This document shows positions 35,031 to 43,643 of a DNA stretch of 64,000 nucleotides, piece after piece. The notes under the pieces were generated by a model. That model had not been told where the DNA came from. It ran no database searches and saw only the letters and a program-made list of their open reading frames with translations. Each line of letters begins with the position of its first letter. Position 1 is the stretch's first letter. The stretch is from Paenibacillus sp. XY044. Its GTDB lineage: Bacteria > Bacillota > Bacilli > Paenibacillales > Paenibacillaceae. The stretch covers positions 62,001 to 126,000 of the forward strand of contig NZ_NQMO01000007.1 of the NCBI RefSeq assembly GCF_002257645.1. The letters run 5' to 3'. A program made the translations under genes and the position numbers.

Positions 35031-35981
35031 CTACCAAATGCCGCGCTGCAAAAATTTTCGACTCAGGAAGTTACCGGTTATGATAAGAATAAAAGCGATC
35101 ACCGATTCGAACAGCCCGACTGCCGTAGAGAAGCTGTAATCCTGCTCGCCCAGCCCGATCCGGTACACATAGGTGCCGATAATGTCGGCGACGTTGTAGA
35201 CGCTGGGGTTATACATGACGAGCACCTGCTCCGTTCCGGCCTCTAGCACGGAACCGAGCCGCAAAATGAACATAAGCAGAATGATCGGAACCAGACCGGG
35301 CAGCGTAATATGCAGCGTCATTTTCCATTTGCCGGCACCATCCATCTTCGCCGCCTCATACAGCTGGGGATCGATGCTTGTCAGCGCTGCCAAATAGACG
35401 ATTGTGCTCCATCCCGTTTCCTTCCAGCCTGCTGATGCAACAATTACGGAGCGAAATACGCTGCTGTCCAGCAAAAATTTAATAGGCTGCCCGCCAAGCG
35501 CCGTGATCCATTGGTTGACCATCCCGCCATTGACGGAGAGCAGGTCGATGAACAATCCGCTCACAATGACCCAAGACAAAAAATGTGGAAGGTAGATGAA
35601 TGTCTGAATGGAACGCTTGAAAATCATATTTCTGATCTCGTTCAGCAGGATGGCGATGATGATCGGCAGAGGGAACAGAAACACGATTTTGTACACCGAA
35701 ATGATCAGGGTATTGCGGAACACCTGCAGAAAGCTTTCGGAAACGAACAGCTTCTCGAAATGATGTAATCCGACCCACTGGCTTGCTGCCATGCCTTCAA
35801 AAATATTGAAGTCCTTGAACGCAATGATGATGCCGTACATCGGCGTGTACTTGAACAGTAGCAAAAATGCGATTCCCGGCAGTAAGGCCAGATAGAGATC
35901 CCAATCTTTGCGGATGTCGGTGGCAGCCTTCTTGAATTTGCCGGTCTTGTCCTTCGGTTCGGGGGATGCCCGTAAGACCAT
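35031..35981 (-). CDS. ABC sugar importer, permease (LplB-like)
   Basis: 316 residues, six helices. FKYTPMYGIIIAFKDFN is the LplB-type N-terminal signature, and the EAA loop is YEAAKMDGAGKWKMTLHIT. The ATG lies behind AAGGAGGTGGGTCTCT. It is the first gene of the permease/binding-protein operon. A cre-like site lies about 90 bases upstream (36067-36080). Confidence 0.94.
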   Translation of the reverse strand: MVLRASPEPKDKTGKFKKAATDIRKDWDLYLALLPGIAFLLLFKYTPMYGIIIAFKDFNIFEGMAASQWVGLHHFEKLFVSESFLQVFRNTLIISVYKIVFLFPLPIIIAILLNEIRNMIFKRSIQTFIYLPHFLSWVIVSGLFIDLLSVNGGMVNQWITALGGQPIKFLLDSSVFRSVIVASAGWKETGWSTIVYLAALTSIDPQLYEAAKMDGAGKWKMTLHITLPGLVPIILLMFILRLGSVLEAGTEQVLVMYNPSVYNVADIIGTYVYRIGLGEQDYSFSTAVGLFESVIAFILIITGNFLSRKFLQRGIW

Positions 35982-36066
35982 AGAGACCCACCTCCTTCTT
36001 ATTCCTCTTCGCCCGCGAAGGGAGAATTTGATATTAGTGTAAGCGCATCACTCATCGGTCGGTAGA

Positions 36067-36080
36067 TGAAAGCGATTACT
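36067..36080. promoter_or_regulatory. Cre-like site upstream of the first importer
   Basis: TGAAAGCGATTACT matches the catabolite-response element pattern TGNAANCGNWNNCA except for the last base. It lies between the response-regulator gene and the LplB-like gene, so CcpA may repress the importer when preferred sugars are present. Confidence 0.4.
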
Positions 36081-36109
36081 TTTTTCGGTAATCTCATGTT
36101 CATTCCCGT

Positions 36110-37708
36110 TTATTTGATCTCACTAGGCGTCACTCCCCAATACTTGCGAAACACCTTGGTAAAGTAGCTCACATCACGGTACCCTACGGTTCGCGCGGCA
36201 TCGTACACCCGGGCGCCTTTTTGCAGCGTGGCTTTCGCCAGTTCCATTCTCCGTTCCACGACATAGGCAGAGAACGCCTTCCCTGTCTCCTGCTTGAACA
36301 ACCTGCTTAAATAGGAAGAGTTGACATACATCCGGCTCGCTACCGTATGCAGCGTAATTTCCCGATCGATCTCGGCCTCGACCATGTTCAGAATCCGCTT
36401 GACCGTTTGGTGACTGACGGCTTTCCGCTGCCGCTCCACCTGGGCTACGATTCCTTCGACCGTACGGAAGATCCAGCCGCGGACCTGCTCTTTCGTCGAC
36501 AGCAAGCGCAAGTTCTGAAACAGAGCATAGTCGTCCCCTGTGACTTCCTTGACGCTCCATCCCATTTTTTGCATCATACGGATCAGCAAGCCGCTCCAAT
36601 AGAGCACATATTCGCGCGCCTCCTCCAGCGACTCCGCTTGGCCGAGATTTGTATCCCACATTTCGTCCACGATTGCTCGGGCTTTTCTTTCATCACCCGT
36701 TTCCAGTGCAATTTCAAGCTTCTTCTCCAGATGCGGGTGCACCTCCAGCTCAGGACATGCCGCCCCCTGCTCTTCCCGGTAGGGTATCGCAATCCCCGCC
36801 CCGTACAGCATCCGGCTCTGAAGCGCCTTCACCGCTTGCAAATACAGCTTGCTGACATCCTCCCGACCGCCGGTGGACCCGCTGATTCCTCCGTTAACAG
36901 GTACTTTCAGCACTTCCTTCAGCCTTGAGAGGAGGCGATCGACAATTGTGTTGACAGTGAGCAGTTCCCGGTTCTTATCTTCTCCGGCAAGTGCATGGAA
37001 GAGGATGACTGTGCGTTCATTCGTATCCATAACAATCCACGCAGGGACGGGATATAGGAGTTCAGTTGCGAGCCGGTTCAGGGAGAACATCAGCTTTCTC
37101 CGATCCCTATCACCGGGTGCAGCTTCCGTTGGCGCCGGGTCGTCGAGATCCAGAACGACAAGGGTGTACTGCCAATCGTTACCCAATTCGATTCCCAGAT
37201 CATGACTGATCTCCAGTACTTGCTGCGGGTCGTATTTACCGCTCATCCAATGCTGCATGAATCTCTCTCTCAGATAAGGCAAATGCTGCTGCCATCGCTC
37301 CTCCAGCTTTATCTGATGATTAAGCCGCTCTAGTTCGACCCGTAGCTGGTCTGCGGCTTCCAGAACCGCATTTACGATTTCGTCCTCCCCTGCAGGCTTG
37401 AGCAAATATTTAACAACCCCATGTTCCAGAGCGATCTGCGCATATTCGAAATTATCATGACCGCTTAAAATAATAAGCTTAACCATGGCATCCTTGTGTT
37501 GGATTTCCCGAATCAGTGAAATGCCGTCCATTTCGGGCATTTGAATGTCCATGAGAACAATGTCCGGCTTCTGGTGTTCGAACAGCTCAAGGGCGCGCAG
37601 CCCGTTCTCAGCCAGACCCACCACTTCTATTCCATGCTCTTCCCATGGAATATTGTAAGCGAGGCTGCTCCGCAGCCGGTCTTCGTCTTCCGCGATCAAT
37701 AAGTTCAA
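36110..37708 (-). CDS. yesN: YesN-like response regulator with AraC-type DNA-binding domain
   Basis: 532 residues. The N-terminal receiver has LLIAEDEDRLRSSL, the phospho-acceptor Asp in IVLMDIQMPEMDG and the Lys in VKYLLKPAGEDEI. A middle region of about 280 residues follows. The C-terminal AraC domain has two helix-turn-helices (VASRMYVNSSYLSRLFKQE and AARTVGYRDVSYFTKVFRK). The start is TTG behind AAGGAGTGGATACCCA, overlapping the kinase stop (TTGA). It activates the neighbouring importer once its sensor detects extracellular sugar; the ligand is unknown. Confidence 0.93.
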   Translation of the reverse strand: MNLLIAEDEDRLRSSLAYNIPWEEHGIEVVGLAENGLRALELFEHQKPDIVLMDIQMPEMDGISLIREIQHKDAMVKLIILSGHDNFEYAQIALEHGVVKYLLKPAGEDEIVNAVLEAADQLRVELERLNHQIKLEERWQQHLPYLRERFMQHWMSGKYDPQQVLEISHDLGIELGNDWQYTLVVLDLDDPAPTEAAPGDRDRRKLMFSLNRLATELLYPVPAWIVMDTNERTVILFHALAGEDKNRELLTVNTIVDRLLSRLKEVLKVPVNGGISGSTGGREDVSKLYLQAVKALQSRMLYGAGIAIPYREEQGAACPELEVHPHLEKKLEIALETGDERKARAIVDEMWDTNLGQAESLEEAREYVLYWSGLLIRMMQKMGWSVKEVTGDDYALFQNLRLLSTKEQVRGWIFRTVEGIVAQVERQRKAVSHQTVKRILNMVEAEIDREITLHTVASRMYVNSSYLSRLFKQETGKAFSAYVVERRMELAKATLQKGARVYDAARTVGYRDVSYFTKVFRKYWGVTPSEIK

Positions 37709-39534
37709 TGGGTATCCACTCCTTGTTGTGCAGTTGTTATCGTCGTGTTCGGCTTGTATTCATCCTGACACCGATCGAGCGGCAGCAAGAGAGCAGCTGT
37801 AGTCCCGGAGCCTTGCCTGCTCTCAATCGTCATCTCTGCCCCGGAGCCATACCAGATGCGGATACGTGAGTGCACATTCCGCAATCCATACAGGTCCTTC
37901 GCTCCATGCTCCAGATAAGAGAAAGGACCGGATTCAGATGCAGATAGCCGCTCCAGTTCGCTACGGATATAACAGAGCCTTTCCGCCGGGATTCCTTTGC
38001 CGTTGTCGCGGATCTCAAGGACGAGATGATCACCTTGGAGGAAGCTTGCAACGATAAGTTCCCCTTCATGGCAAGCTTCCAGTCCATGTACAATCGCATT
38101 CTCCACCAGCGGCTGCAGCACCAGCTTCAATAACGGAATGTGGCGCGTCTCCTCCTGCAGCTCATAGCGGACCGTGAACGAATCCATAAAACGAATCTGC
38201 TGAACCCGGATATAGTAATGAAGGTGGGTAATGGTCTCCTCGACGGTGAACGTTTCCTTTCCTTTGCCGAGACTGAGTCTGAAAAAGCTGGAGAGGTTGA
38301 GAACCATCTCCGTAATTTCGTCGGCATCGTAGTTTTTGGCAGTCCAATAGATGGAATCCAGCGTGTTATATAGAAAATGCGGATTAATCTGCGATTGCAG
38401 AAATTTCAGCTCTGTATGAGCGAACCTAAGCTTCTGCTCATAATAGTTCTTGATCAAATCCTGCTGCTCCTCGACCATCCGATTAAAGGAATGCGTCAAA
38501 TATCCGAGTTCATCCACTCGGTCCTCCTCCAGCCGTATGCTGAAATTGCCGCTTCCGACCGATTTCATCCCTCTCATCAGCCGCTGAATCGGCGAGGCGA
38601 TTCCGCTGTAAACTCCCCACGAAATCAGAATCGCTAGCACCACGCTCACAGCGATAATGATGTACGTAAAGAGCCTCGTCACGTTCGTTTCCTTGTAGAG
38701 CTCTGCCTTTGGCTGAACGAGCACAAGCGACCATTGGGAGTAACGGGAAGTGACCCGAACCATGAATTCCCCAGGCTGGGCAGTGGATATACTCATAAGT
38801 TCCTTGTCTTGGTCCCCGGTGGTGGTTACTAGCTTGCCTTCATCGGTGTACAGATCGATCCGGGCGCTGGACGAAGGGAGTAGCGATCGGATCAAATCGA
38901 GCAGTCGAGCCTTGTTCAAGCTGATCAAAAGCAGATTGGGTGCGCGATCCGAATTGTTCAGGTCCATGGTCCGCACGAGCGATACACTGTCTGTTCCTGC
39001 TACGGAACCGAGCGTCTGTCCTTCGGGGAAGGGATAATCCGGTGTCATGTAGACGATTCCGGTCCCTTTGGTCTCTGCGATCTCGTTAAGCTCCTGACGC
39101 TGCTGCGTACTCTCGATTCGCTTTCCTCCCTGGGTTGTCGACAGCAGCATATGCGAAGGGGCATGGAATAGAGAAACATGAGATATCAGATGATTGACTG
39201 AAGTCAGCCCGGACAGCTGTTTCAACAGATCGGCAAAATTGACGTACGACTGGGCATTAAGCTTCGGTCCAACGTCATCGATCAGCTTTAGCATACGGTC
39301 GTCTGTGGACACTAAGGTGGAGAGCTCCTCCACACTTTGCAGCGATAGATCGATATAATCCATCGATGAAGTCAGCGCGCCTCTTGTCCGTTCCTCCGCC
39401 TCCTTGAGCAGAATAGCCTGAGACCGGAAATTGACATATAGACTTACAATGACGAGCGGCAGTAATAGCAGCAGGAAATAAATCGTCAGGCGCATTTGAA
39501 TTTTCCGTGTATAATGACGGTACAACCAAACCAA
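37705..39534 (-). CDS. yesM: YesM-like sensor histidine kinase
   Basis: 609 residues: membrane segment 1 (about 15-35), a large extracellular sensor domain (about 40-280), membrane segment 2 (about 285-310), HAMP, then a HisKA_4-type kinase with the phospho-acceptor His in SQINPHFLYNTLDSIYW and the ATP-binding N box VENAIVHGL and G box IRDNGKGIPAERL. The likely start is TTG at 39534 behind GAGGTGAATGCTTA. It pairs with the response regulator, with overlapping genes. Confidence 0.93.
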   Translation of the reverse strand: MVWLYRHYTRKIQMRLTIYFLLLLLPLVIVSLYVNFRSQAILLKEAEERTRGALTSSMDYIDLSLQSVEELSTLVSTDDRMLKLIDDVGPKLNAQSYVNFADLLKQLSGLTSVNHLISHVSLFHAPSHMLLSTTQGGKRIESTQQRQELNEIAETKGTGIVYMTPDYPFPEGQTLGSVAGTDSVSLVRTMDLNNSDRAPNLLLISLNKARLLDLIRSLLPSSSARIDLYTDEGKLVTTTGDQDKELMSISTAQPGEFMVRVTSRYSQWSLVLVQPKAELYKETNVTRLFTYIIIAVSVVLAILISWGVYSGIASPIQRLMRGMKSVGSGNFSIRLEEDRVDELGYLTHSFNRMVEEQQDLIKNYYEQKLRFAHTELKFLQSQINPHFLYNTLDSIYWTAKNYDADEITEMVLNLSSFFRLSLGKGKETFTVEETITHLHYYIRVQQIRFMDSFTVRYELQEETRHIPLLKLVLQPLVENAIVHGLEACHEGELIVASFLQGDHLVLEIRDNGKGIPAERLCYIRSELERLSASESGPFSYLEHGAKDLYGLRNVHSRIRIWYGSGAEMTIESRQGSGTTAALLLPLDRCQDEYKPNTTITTAQQGVDTH

Positions 39535-39598
39535 TAAGCATTCACCTCGCTTTCATCCTCGTGCTCTTGAACCCATTCGTTGACCCCGGACATCATAT

Positions 39599-39727
39599 TT
39601 ATCCCATCCCCTCCTTCTTATCCGGCGGATCGATCGGCAACCCTATTGCAGTTTCCGGCGGCGCAAACATAAATGGATTCCGCTCGCTGTCATCGTTACA
39701 TGAGCCGCCTAACATCTTCGTTTCCAC
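39599..39727 (-). CDS. Small peptide gene upstream of the YesM/YesN pair
   Basis: From GTG at 39727, behind AAAGGAGAACATTTAC, a frame of 42 codons runs to TAA. The peptide starts VETKMLGGSCNDDSERNPFM and ends with a proline-rich acidic-basic tail (APPETAIGLPIDPPDKKEG). It has one Cys, no membrane helix and no signal peptide. The stop lies 65 bases before the kinase start on the same strand with no terminator, so it may head the operon. I do not recognise it. It could be a regulatory leader, a precursor peptide or a chance ORF. The clear ribosome binding site argues for translation. Confidence 0.4.
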   Translation of the reverse strand: METKMLGGSCNDDSERNPFMFAPPETAIGLPIDPPDKKEGMG

Positions 39728-39784
39728 GTAAATGTTCTCCTTTATGATGGAGGTCTTTCGGCAGCATACACATAGCTGACCCAT

Positions 39785-40006
39785 GCATTATGCCGGCTTG
39801 AGCGCTGATTGCCCAGGTCCATTGACCCTAAAGATACCCTCTTGTCCATGGGAGGCGCTGCGAGTACGAAAGTTTCCTACGATCGCCGATGCCCCAAATT
39901 TCCAGAATATTTGTGCAAGGTAGAAATTCGGGGAGCGTACAGCTCTTAGGGGATCGCTACTGCTTCTCTCGAAATGCTTCGTCATCCTCCGCTGCTGGAA
40001 AAAAAG
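39785..40006. other. Intergenic stretch without a recognised gene
   Basis: About 220 bases between the small-peptide frame and the hairpin at 40007. I see no start signal, repeat or clear promoter. Confidence 0.3.
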
Positions 40007-40048
40007 AACCGCAGACCATCCCATTACGGATGTTCTGCGGTTTATTTG
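40007..40048. terminator. Rho-independent terminator
   Basis: Arms AACCGCAGA (40007-40015) and TCTGCGGTT (40034-40042), extended inward by CATCC/GGATG, then TTATTTG on the plus strand. An A run (AAAAAA) on its left means it can also work on the minus strand. It is followed by a TTCTTGTCGTCTTACAA stretch of repeat family B (about 40091-40110). Confidence 0.75.
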
Positions 40049-40293
40049 TCTCTATGCTTCCAGTGGATCATCGAACGGAAAGCCCCTTAATGTTCTTGTC
40101 GTCTTACAACTTGACCAATCATCCCATCTTTTCCTAGATAATTTCTTTAAAGCAAGTCACAAAAAACCAACCTGAGTAGAGATCGGAGGAACCTCACCTT
40201 CATCCTCCTCGAGCAACATTTTAAGCTCGTGATAGAGTAAGCCAACATTCCCGCCGTTACTTGTGGTACGGTTCACCGTGTACGATCTTTAAG

Positions 40294-40385
40294 TATCCTG
40301 CCCCCTTAGTTCAATAAATACACCAGCCGGTTACATACCGGCTGGTGTGTGTTGTTTTGAGCTATCGTTTCCCATTAGCGTAGCC
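40294..40385. repeat. Dispersed repeat, family A, complete copy
   Basis: 5-prime arm TATCCTGCCCCCTTAGTTCA, hairpin ACACCAGCCGG (40320-40330)/CCGGCTGGTGT (40338-40348), then TTGAGCTATCG and TTTCCCATTAGCG. The TTAGTTCAA of the 5-prime arm can pair with TTGAGCTA of the 3-prime arm around the inner hairpin. It ends about 10 bases before the stop of the next gene. Confidence 0.8.
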
Positions 40386-40391
40386 TACAAA

Positions 40392-40679
40392 TTACATTGA
40401 AGTGATTCCTAAAGCTAAAAAAAGTAAAGCTAAGAGTCCAACCCCCCAAAGGATTTCAAGTATTGAAATGATAGAAAAAAGCATCCGACTCCCGAGGCTA
40501 ATAACACCAATTATGCCAATTATAATTCCAATTAATCCTGTACCAATCCAATACACATCGCCCCATGGATACGAGAATTTATATAATTGGTCGGATAGGT
40601 AGATACATGAGAAAATGAACTGATTCAACAAAGTAAAAATTACCAGTACTGATAAGGACTTCATAGTCCACTTTGTCAT
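40392..40679 (-). CDS. Small membrane protein, unknown function
   Basis: 95 residues with three hydrophobic helices (about 8-28, 44-64 and 68-92). The ATG lies behind GGCGAGGATAATT. No family was recognised. The gene end almost touches the family A repeat at 40294-40385, again placing a single gene next to such a repeat. Confidence 0.7.
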   Translation of the reverse strand: MTKWTMKSLSVLVIFTLLNQFIFSCIYLSDQLYKFSYPWGDVYWIGTGLIGIIIGIIGVISLGSRMLFSIISILEILWGVGLLALLFLALGITSM

Positions 40680-40823
40680 AATTATCCTCGCCCTGTTCTT
40701 AACTGTGAATAACCTTCCAGTTCCATTATACGCTCAATGGGCTGGATATGACTATTAGCTGCCGATCAGCGCCAGCATCTGTTTCAAGTGTTAATTTAAC
40801 TATCCCGGCGGACGAGTTTGCCG

Positions 40824-41702
40824 TCAGCGCGCCTTCGTAAGTTTCGTGCCGCGAACCGATGCCGCAGCGTATACGACAAGCGCTGTCCAGATAAGCGCGA
40901 AACCGATGAGAAGAACCGGCGAGACCGATTCTTTGAACACGAATACGCTCAGTAACAGCATGATCGTAGGCCCAATGTATTGTACGAAGCCGAGCGTGGT
41001 TAGCGCCATCCGGGCCGCCGCTCGTGCAAAGAAAAGCAGCGGTAGCGCTGTTACCACGCCGGAAAGAAGCAGTTCGACGAATGTGGACACAGGTAGCGTC
41101 CATGCCGTCGTCTTTCCCACGGCGGCCAAATAGATCCAGTAGCCGAGCGCAACGGGCAGTACTACGGCCGTCTCCGACAGCAAGCCTACAGAAGCGTCTT
41201 GTCCGATCTTCTTCTTCGCGAGGCCGTACAAGCCAAACGTCGCGGCCAGTGAGATTGCGATCCATGGGAACCGTCCGTAGTCGATGGCGATGATGAGCAC
41301 CGCGGCGCCAGCGATGGCAATCGCGATCCATTGGCCACGGTTTGGCTTCTCACGAAGGAAGACAACCGCAAGCAGCACGTTCAGCAACGGGTTCAAATAA
41401 TAGCCGAGACTTGTCTCGACGACATGGTCGTTGTTGACTGCCCAGATGAAGATGAGCCAATTCGCAGCGATCAGCAGTCCGCTAGCGGTGAGCGACAGCA
41501 GGAGCGAGCGGCTAGCCGCAATCCGCTTCATGTCACCCCAGCGACGCTGGACTGCGACGAAAATACCCATAAAGACGAACGACCAGACAACCCGATGCGA
41601 CAGAATCTCGCCTGCCGGCACATCGTTAAACAACTTCCAATAAAGCGGGAGAACCCCCCACATGATATACGCGATAATAGCATTGACCAACCCGTTGTTC
41701 AT
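40824..41702 (-). CDS. rarD: EamA-family transporter RarD
   Basis: 292 residues from the ATG at 41702, behind AGAGGGAAATTGATT. It has ten hydrophobic helices. The start (IIAYIMWGVLPLYWKLFNDV, then PAGEILSHRVVWSFVFM) is the classical RarD signature. Members move small hydrophobic compounds or amino acids out of the cell. RarD is linked to chloramphenicol sensitivity in Pseudomonas, but its substrate here is unknown. Confidence 0.92.
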   Translation of the reverse strand: MNNGLVNAIIAYIMWGVLPLYWKLFNDVPAGEILSHRVVWSFVFMGIFVAVQRRWGDMKRIAASRSLLLSLTASGLLIAANWLIFIWAVNNDHVVETSLGYYLNPLLNVLLAVVFLREKPNRGQWIAIAIAGAAVLIIAIDYGRFPWIAISLAATFGLYGLAKKKIGQDASVGLLSETAVVLPVALGYWIYLAAVGKTTAWTLPVSTFVELLLSGVVTALPLLFFARAAARMALTTLGFVQYIGPTIMLLLSVFVFKESVSPVLLIGFALIWTALVVYAAASVRGTKLTKAR

Positions 41703-41804
41703 AATCAATTTCCCTCTTTCCACTCCGATGTCTTAACGGATTATACGCCTCGGTCATCGTTTAAGTAAAGAGATTAATATTTTGGCCCAAAATATTCGAA
41801 TGAC

Positions 41805-41880
41805 TCGTTAAAACAAAAAAAGACCGTCCAGTCAGGACGGCCTAGAAGAAGTCATGGGAAAAGGTTTCCCGTTAGCTGAG
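41805..41880. repeat. Composite repeat: terminator with family B lead-in and family A tail
   Basis: CGTTAAAACAAAAAAAG (as in family B) precedes hairpin CCGTCC/GGACGG. The TTTCCCGTTAGCTGAG tail at 41865-41880 matches the family A 3-prime arm. On the minus strand it works as the terminator of the GNAT gene (hairpin then T run). Confidence 0.65.
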
Positions 41881-41903
41881 AAATATTGAGACTGCTATTC
41901 TAC

Positions 41904-42383
41904 CTAAGAAAGCAGCTTTAAAACATATTCTTCGACTTCCTCAGCACGTGCATTGGAAAAACCCTTGTCTTCACCACAAATCTTAAACCCGCATTTTTCC
42001 AATACCCGAATAGAAGCTGTATTATCTTTCACTGCACGAGCAAATAAGGGACGAACGTTTACATAGTCAAGAAGTTGAGAAAGTGATCTAGTTGCAATAC
42101 CTCTTCCCCAATACTCTCGTCCGATCCAGTAGCTGACTTCTGGTTCACCGAACTGTTCAAAACTCGAAACATGCCCCGCCACTTGATCGTTAAAGAGTAC
42201 GGTCTTTTTTATAATCCGATCGTCGTCTAATATCTTTTGCCAGTGAGACATAAAGGCAATCTTGTCCGTTGGATCTTTGGCAGTAAAGGCTGCCATATAG
42301 TTAGAAGTTTTGTCCAATTGATGCTCAAAAAATATCGGCAAGTCATCTTTATTCACGTCTCGCAATATCACTTCGCTATTCAT
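41904..42383 (-). CDS. GNAT-family N-acetyltransferase (RimJ/RimL-like)
   Basis: 159 residues with the acetyl-CoA-binding motif VSYWIGREYWGRGIATRSLS, followed by ARAVKDNTASIRVLEKCGF, typical of RimJ/RimL and YjcK-like acetyltransferases. The N-terminal RDVNKDDLPIFFEHQ also fits. Substrate unknown. The ATG lies behind GTGAGGTGAAAAT. The gene is flanked by family A copies at 41865 and 42451. Confidence 0.9.
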   Translation of the reverse strand: MNSEVILRDVNKDDLPIFFEHQLDKTSNYMAAFTAKDPTDKIAFMSHWQKILDDDRIIKKTVLFNDQVAGHVSSFEQFGEPEVSYWIGREYWGRGIATRSLSQLLDYVNVRPLFARAVKDNTASIRVLEKCGFKICGEDKGFSNARAEEVEEYVLKLLS

Positions 42384-42450
42384 ATTTTCACCTCACTAAA
42401 TAGTGTTTTCCGATTCCTGATTTTTAATAAATTCAAGATAAACGCTCATC

Positions 42451-42600
42451 TATCCTGCCCGTTAGCTTAATTAACCCGAAAAAGTAGTAACGTTTTAAGC
42501 GCCAACCTCTTAATTGATAACAATTACGGCCAACCATATATATTCTTGTCTTTTTCAGCCAACGAAATATGTTCTTGTCGTCGGGTATTGACACGACAGG
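42451..42600. repeat. Solo family A 5-prime arm joined to family B sequence
   Basis: TATCCTGCCCGTTAGCTTAA (42451-42470) stands without a hairpin or 3-prime arm. It leads into DNA that also occurs at 59351-59480: AGTAGTAACGTTTTAAGCGC here against TGTAGTAATGTTTAAGCGC, TTCTTGTCTTTTTC in the middle of both, and TATGTTCTTGTCGTC at the end. Both copies lie just before a minus-strand gene end (HAD and Nudix). Confidence 0.65.
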
Positions 42601-42638
42601 CTTTCACATCGTCTCTTTTCTGCGATCTGACGACCAAA

Positions 42639-43280
42639 TCAAGTTACATTCAGGATAATGTCCTTTAGTTCAATCAGAGTCTTGATTCGATAGCTGGCCT
42701 GTGAGAAGTCATGTGTTTTGGTGAAGTCGTTATGGACAATAGCACAGTCGATACCAGCCGCCACGGCTGAGTTCAACCCTCTGTTTGAATCCTCTACAAC
42801 CAGGGTCTCTTCTTTGGTAGCTCCGAAGCGCTTTAGGCCGGTCATGTATGGTTCCGGGTGCGGCTTGGTGTGCTCGTAGTCTTCGCGAACAAGGACGAAT
42901 TCCATGAATTGTATAATTTGGCGCTTTTCATGAATAAGTTGAAAATCCGCACGTTTTGCAGTCGTCACGATGGCCATGCGGACGTACTTTGACAGTTCGG
43001 CTAGAGTTTTAACTACACCTTCAATCTCTATGGCCTCTGTTCTTAGATATTCCTGATAATAGACGTTGCGGACCTCACGCTGCTTGCTGATGGTCTGTTC
43101 ATCAATACCTGCCGCCCTAGCTTGGGACCAAGTGCCCAATGACTGGGTCATGTCACGGAGGTACTGATCTTTATCCAAGGTAAATCCAATGTCAGCCAGA
43201 GCGCGTTCTCCCGCTTTGTAATACCAGAATTCAGTATCAACTAGAACACCATCATGATCGAAGAGTATGTACTTTTTCAT
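42639..43280 (-). CDS. HAD-family hydrolase (beta-phosphoglucomutase-like)
   Basis: 213 residues from the ATG at 43280, behind AAAGGAGAACGAAACA. Motif I is ILFDHDGVLVDTE (DxD nucleophile and acid), motif II lies in AIVTTAKRAD and motif III/IV in KPHPEPYMTGLKRFG and LVVEDSNRGLNSAVAAG. It is a subfamily IA phosphatase or mutase with a helical cap. Substrate unknown. It sits between the repeats at 42451-42600 and 43488. Confidence 0.9.
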   Translation of the reverse strand: MKKYILFDHDGVLVDTEFWYYKAGERALADIGFTLDKDQYLRDMTQSLGTWSQARAAGIDEQTISKQREVRNVYYQEYLRTEAIEIEGVVKTLAELSKYVRMAIVTTAKRADFQLIHEKRQIIQFMEFVLVREDYEHTKPHPEPYMTGLKRFGATKEETLVVEDSNRGLNSAVAAGIDCAIVHNDFTKTHDFSQASYRIKTLIELKDIILNVT

Positions 43281-43643
43281 TGTTTCGTTCTCCTTTGGCA
43301 TTTTCCACACTCTCATAAGTGTATTCCTCCTAAAGTGTGCAAAACTACTAGTGAGTATATCAAAGTGCTGAGCGATCCTCGTTGATTAGATTATTATAAG
43401 ATTTGCACCTGGAGCTATCGCTTTTTACCCACCTCAATATTACTATAAATTGTAAATAACTTGCCCATTAACAACAACCACATCTTTAACGTAATCTGCC
43501 CGTTAGCTTGATAACGCTGAATATCCTAACTCGTCATCTTCTGTATAGAGAAGACGACGAACGAACTGAAGGAGCCGCACGGATCTCTTAAGTATTTTAA
43601 GATGGCATTTGGAAATAATTATTATTGAAAGGTGGAGATAAAC
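43281..43643. other. Intergenic stretch with a solo family A arm
   Basis: The only recognised element is TAATCTGCCCGTTAGCTTGA near 43483-43505, a solo family A 5-prime arm. The rest has no gene signals apart from the ribosome binding site of the following gene. Confidence 0.45.

Noticed and set aside
36347..36928. Plus-strand frame opposite the first YesN gene
   Set aside because: Typical antisense shadow. The sense strand has a complete receiver/AraC protein.
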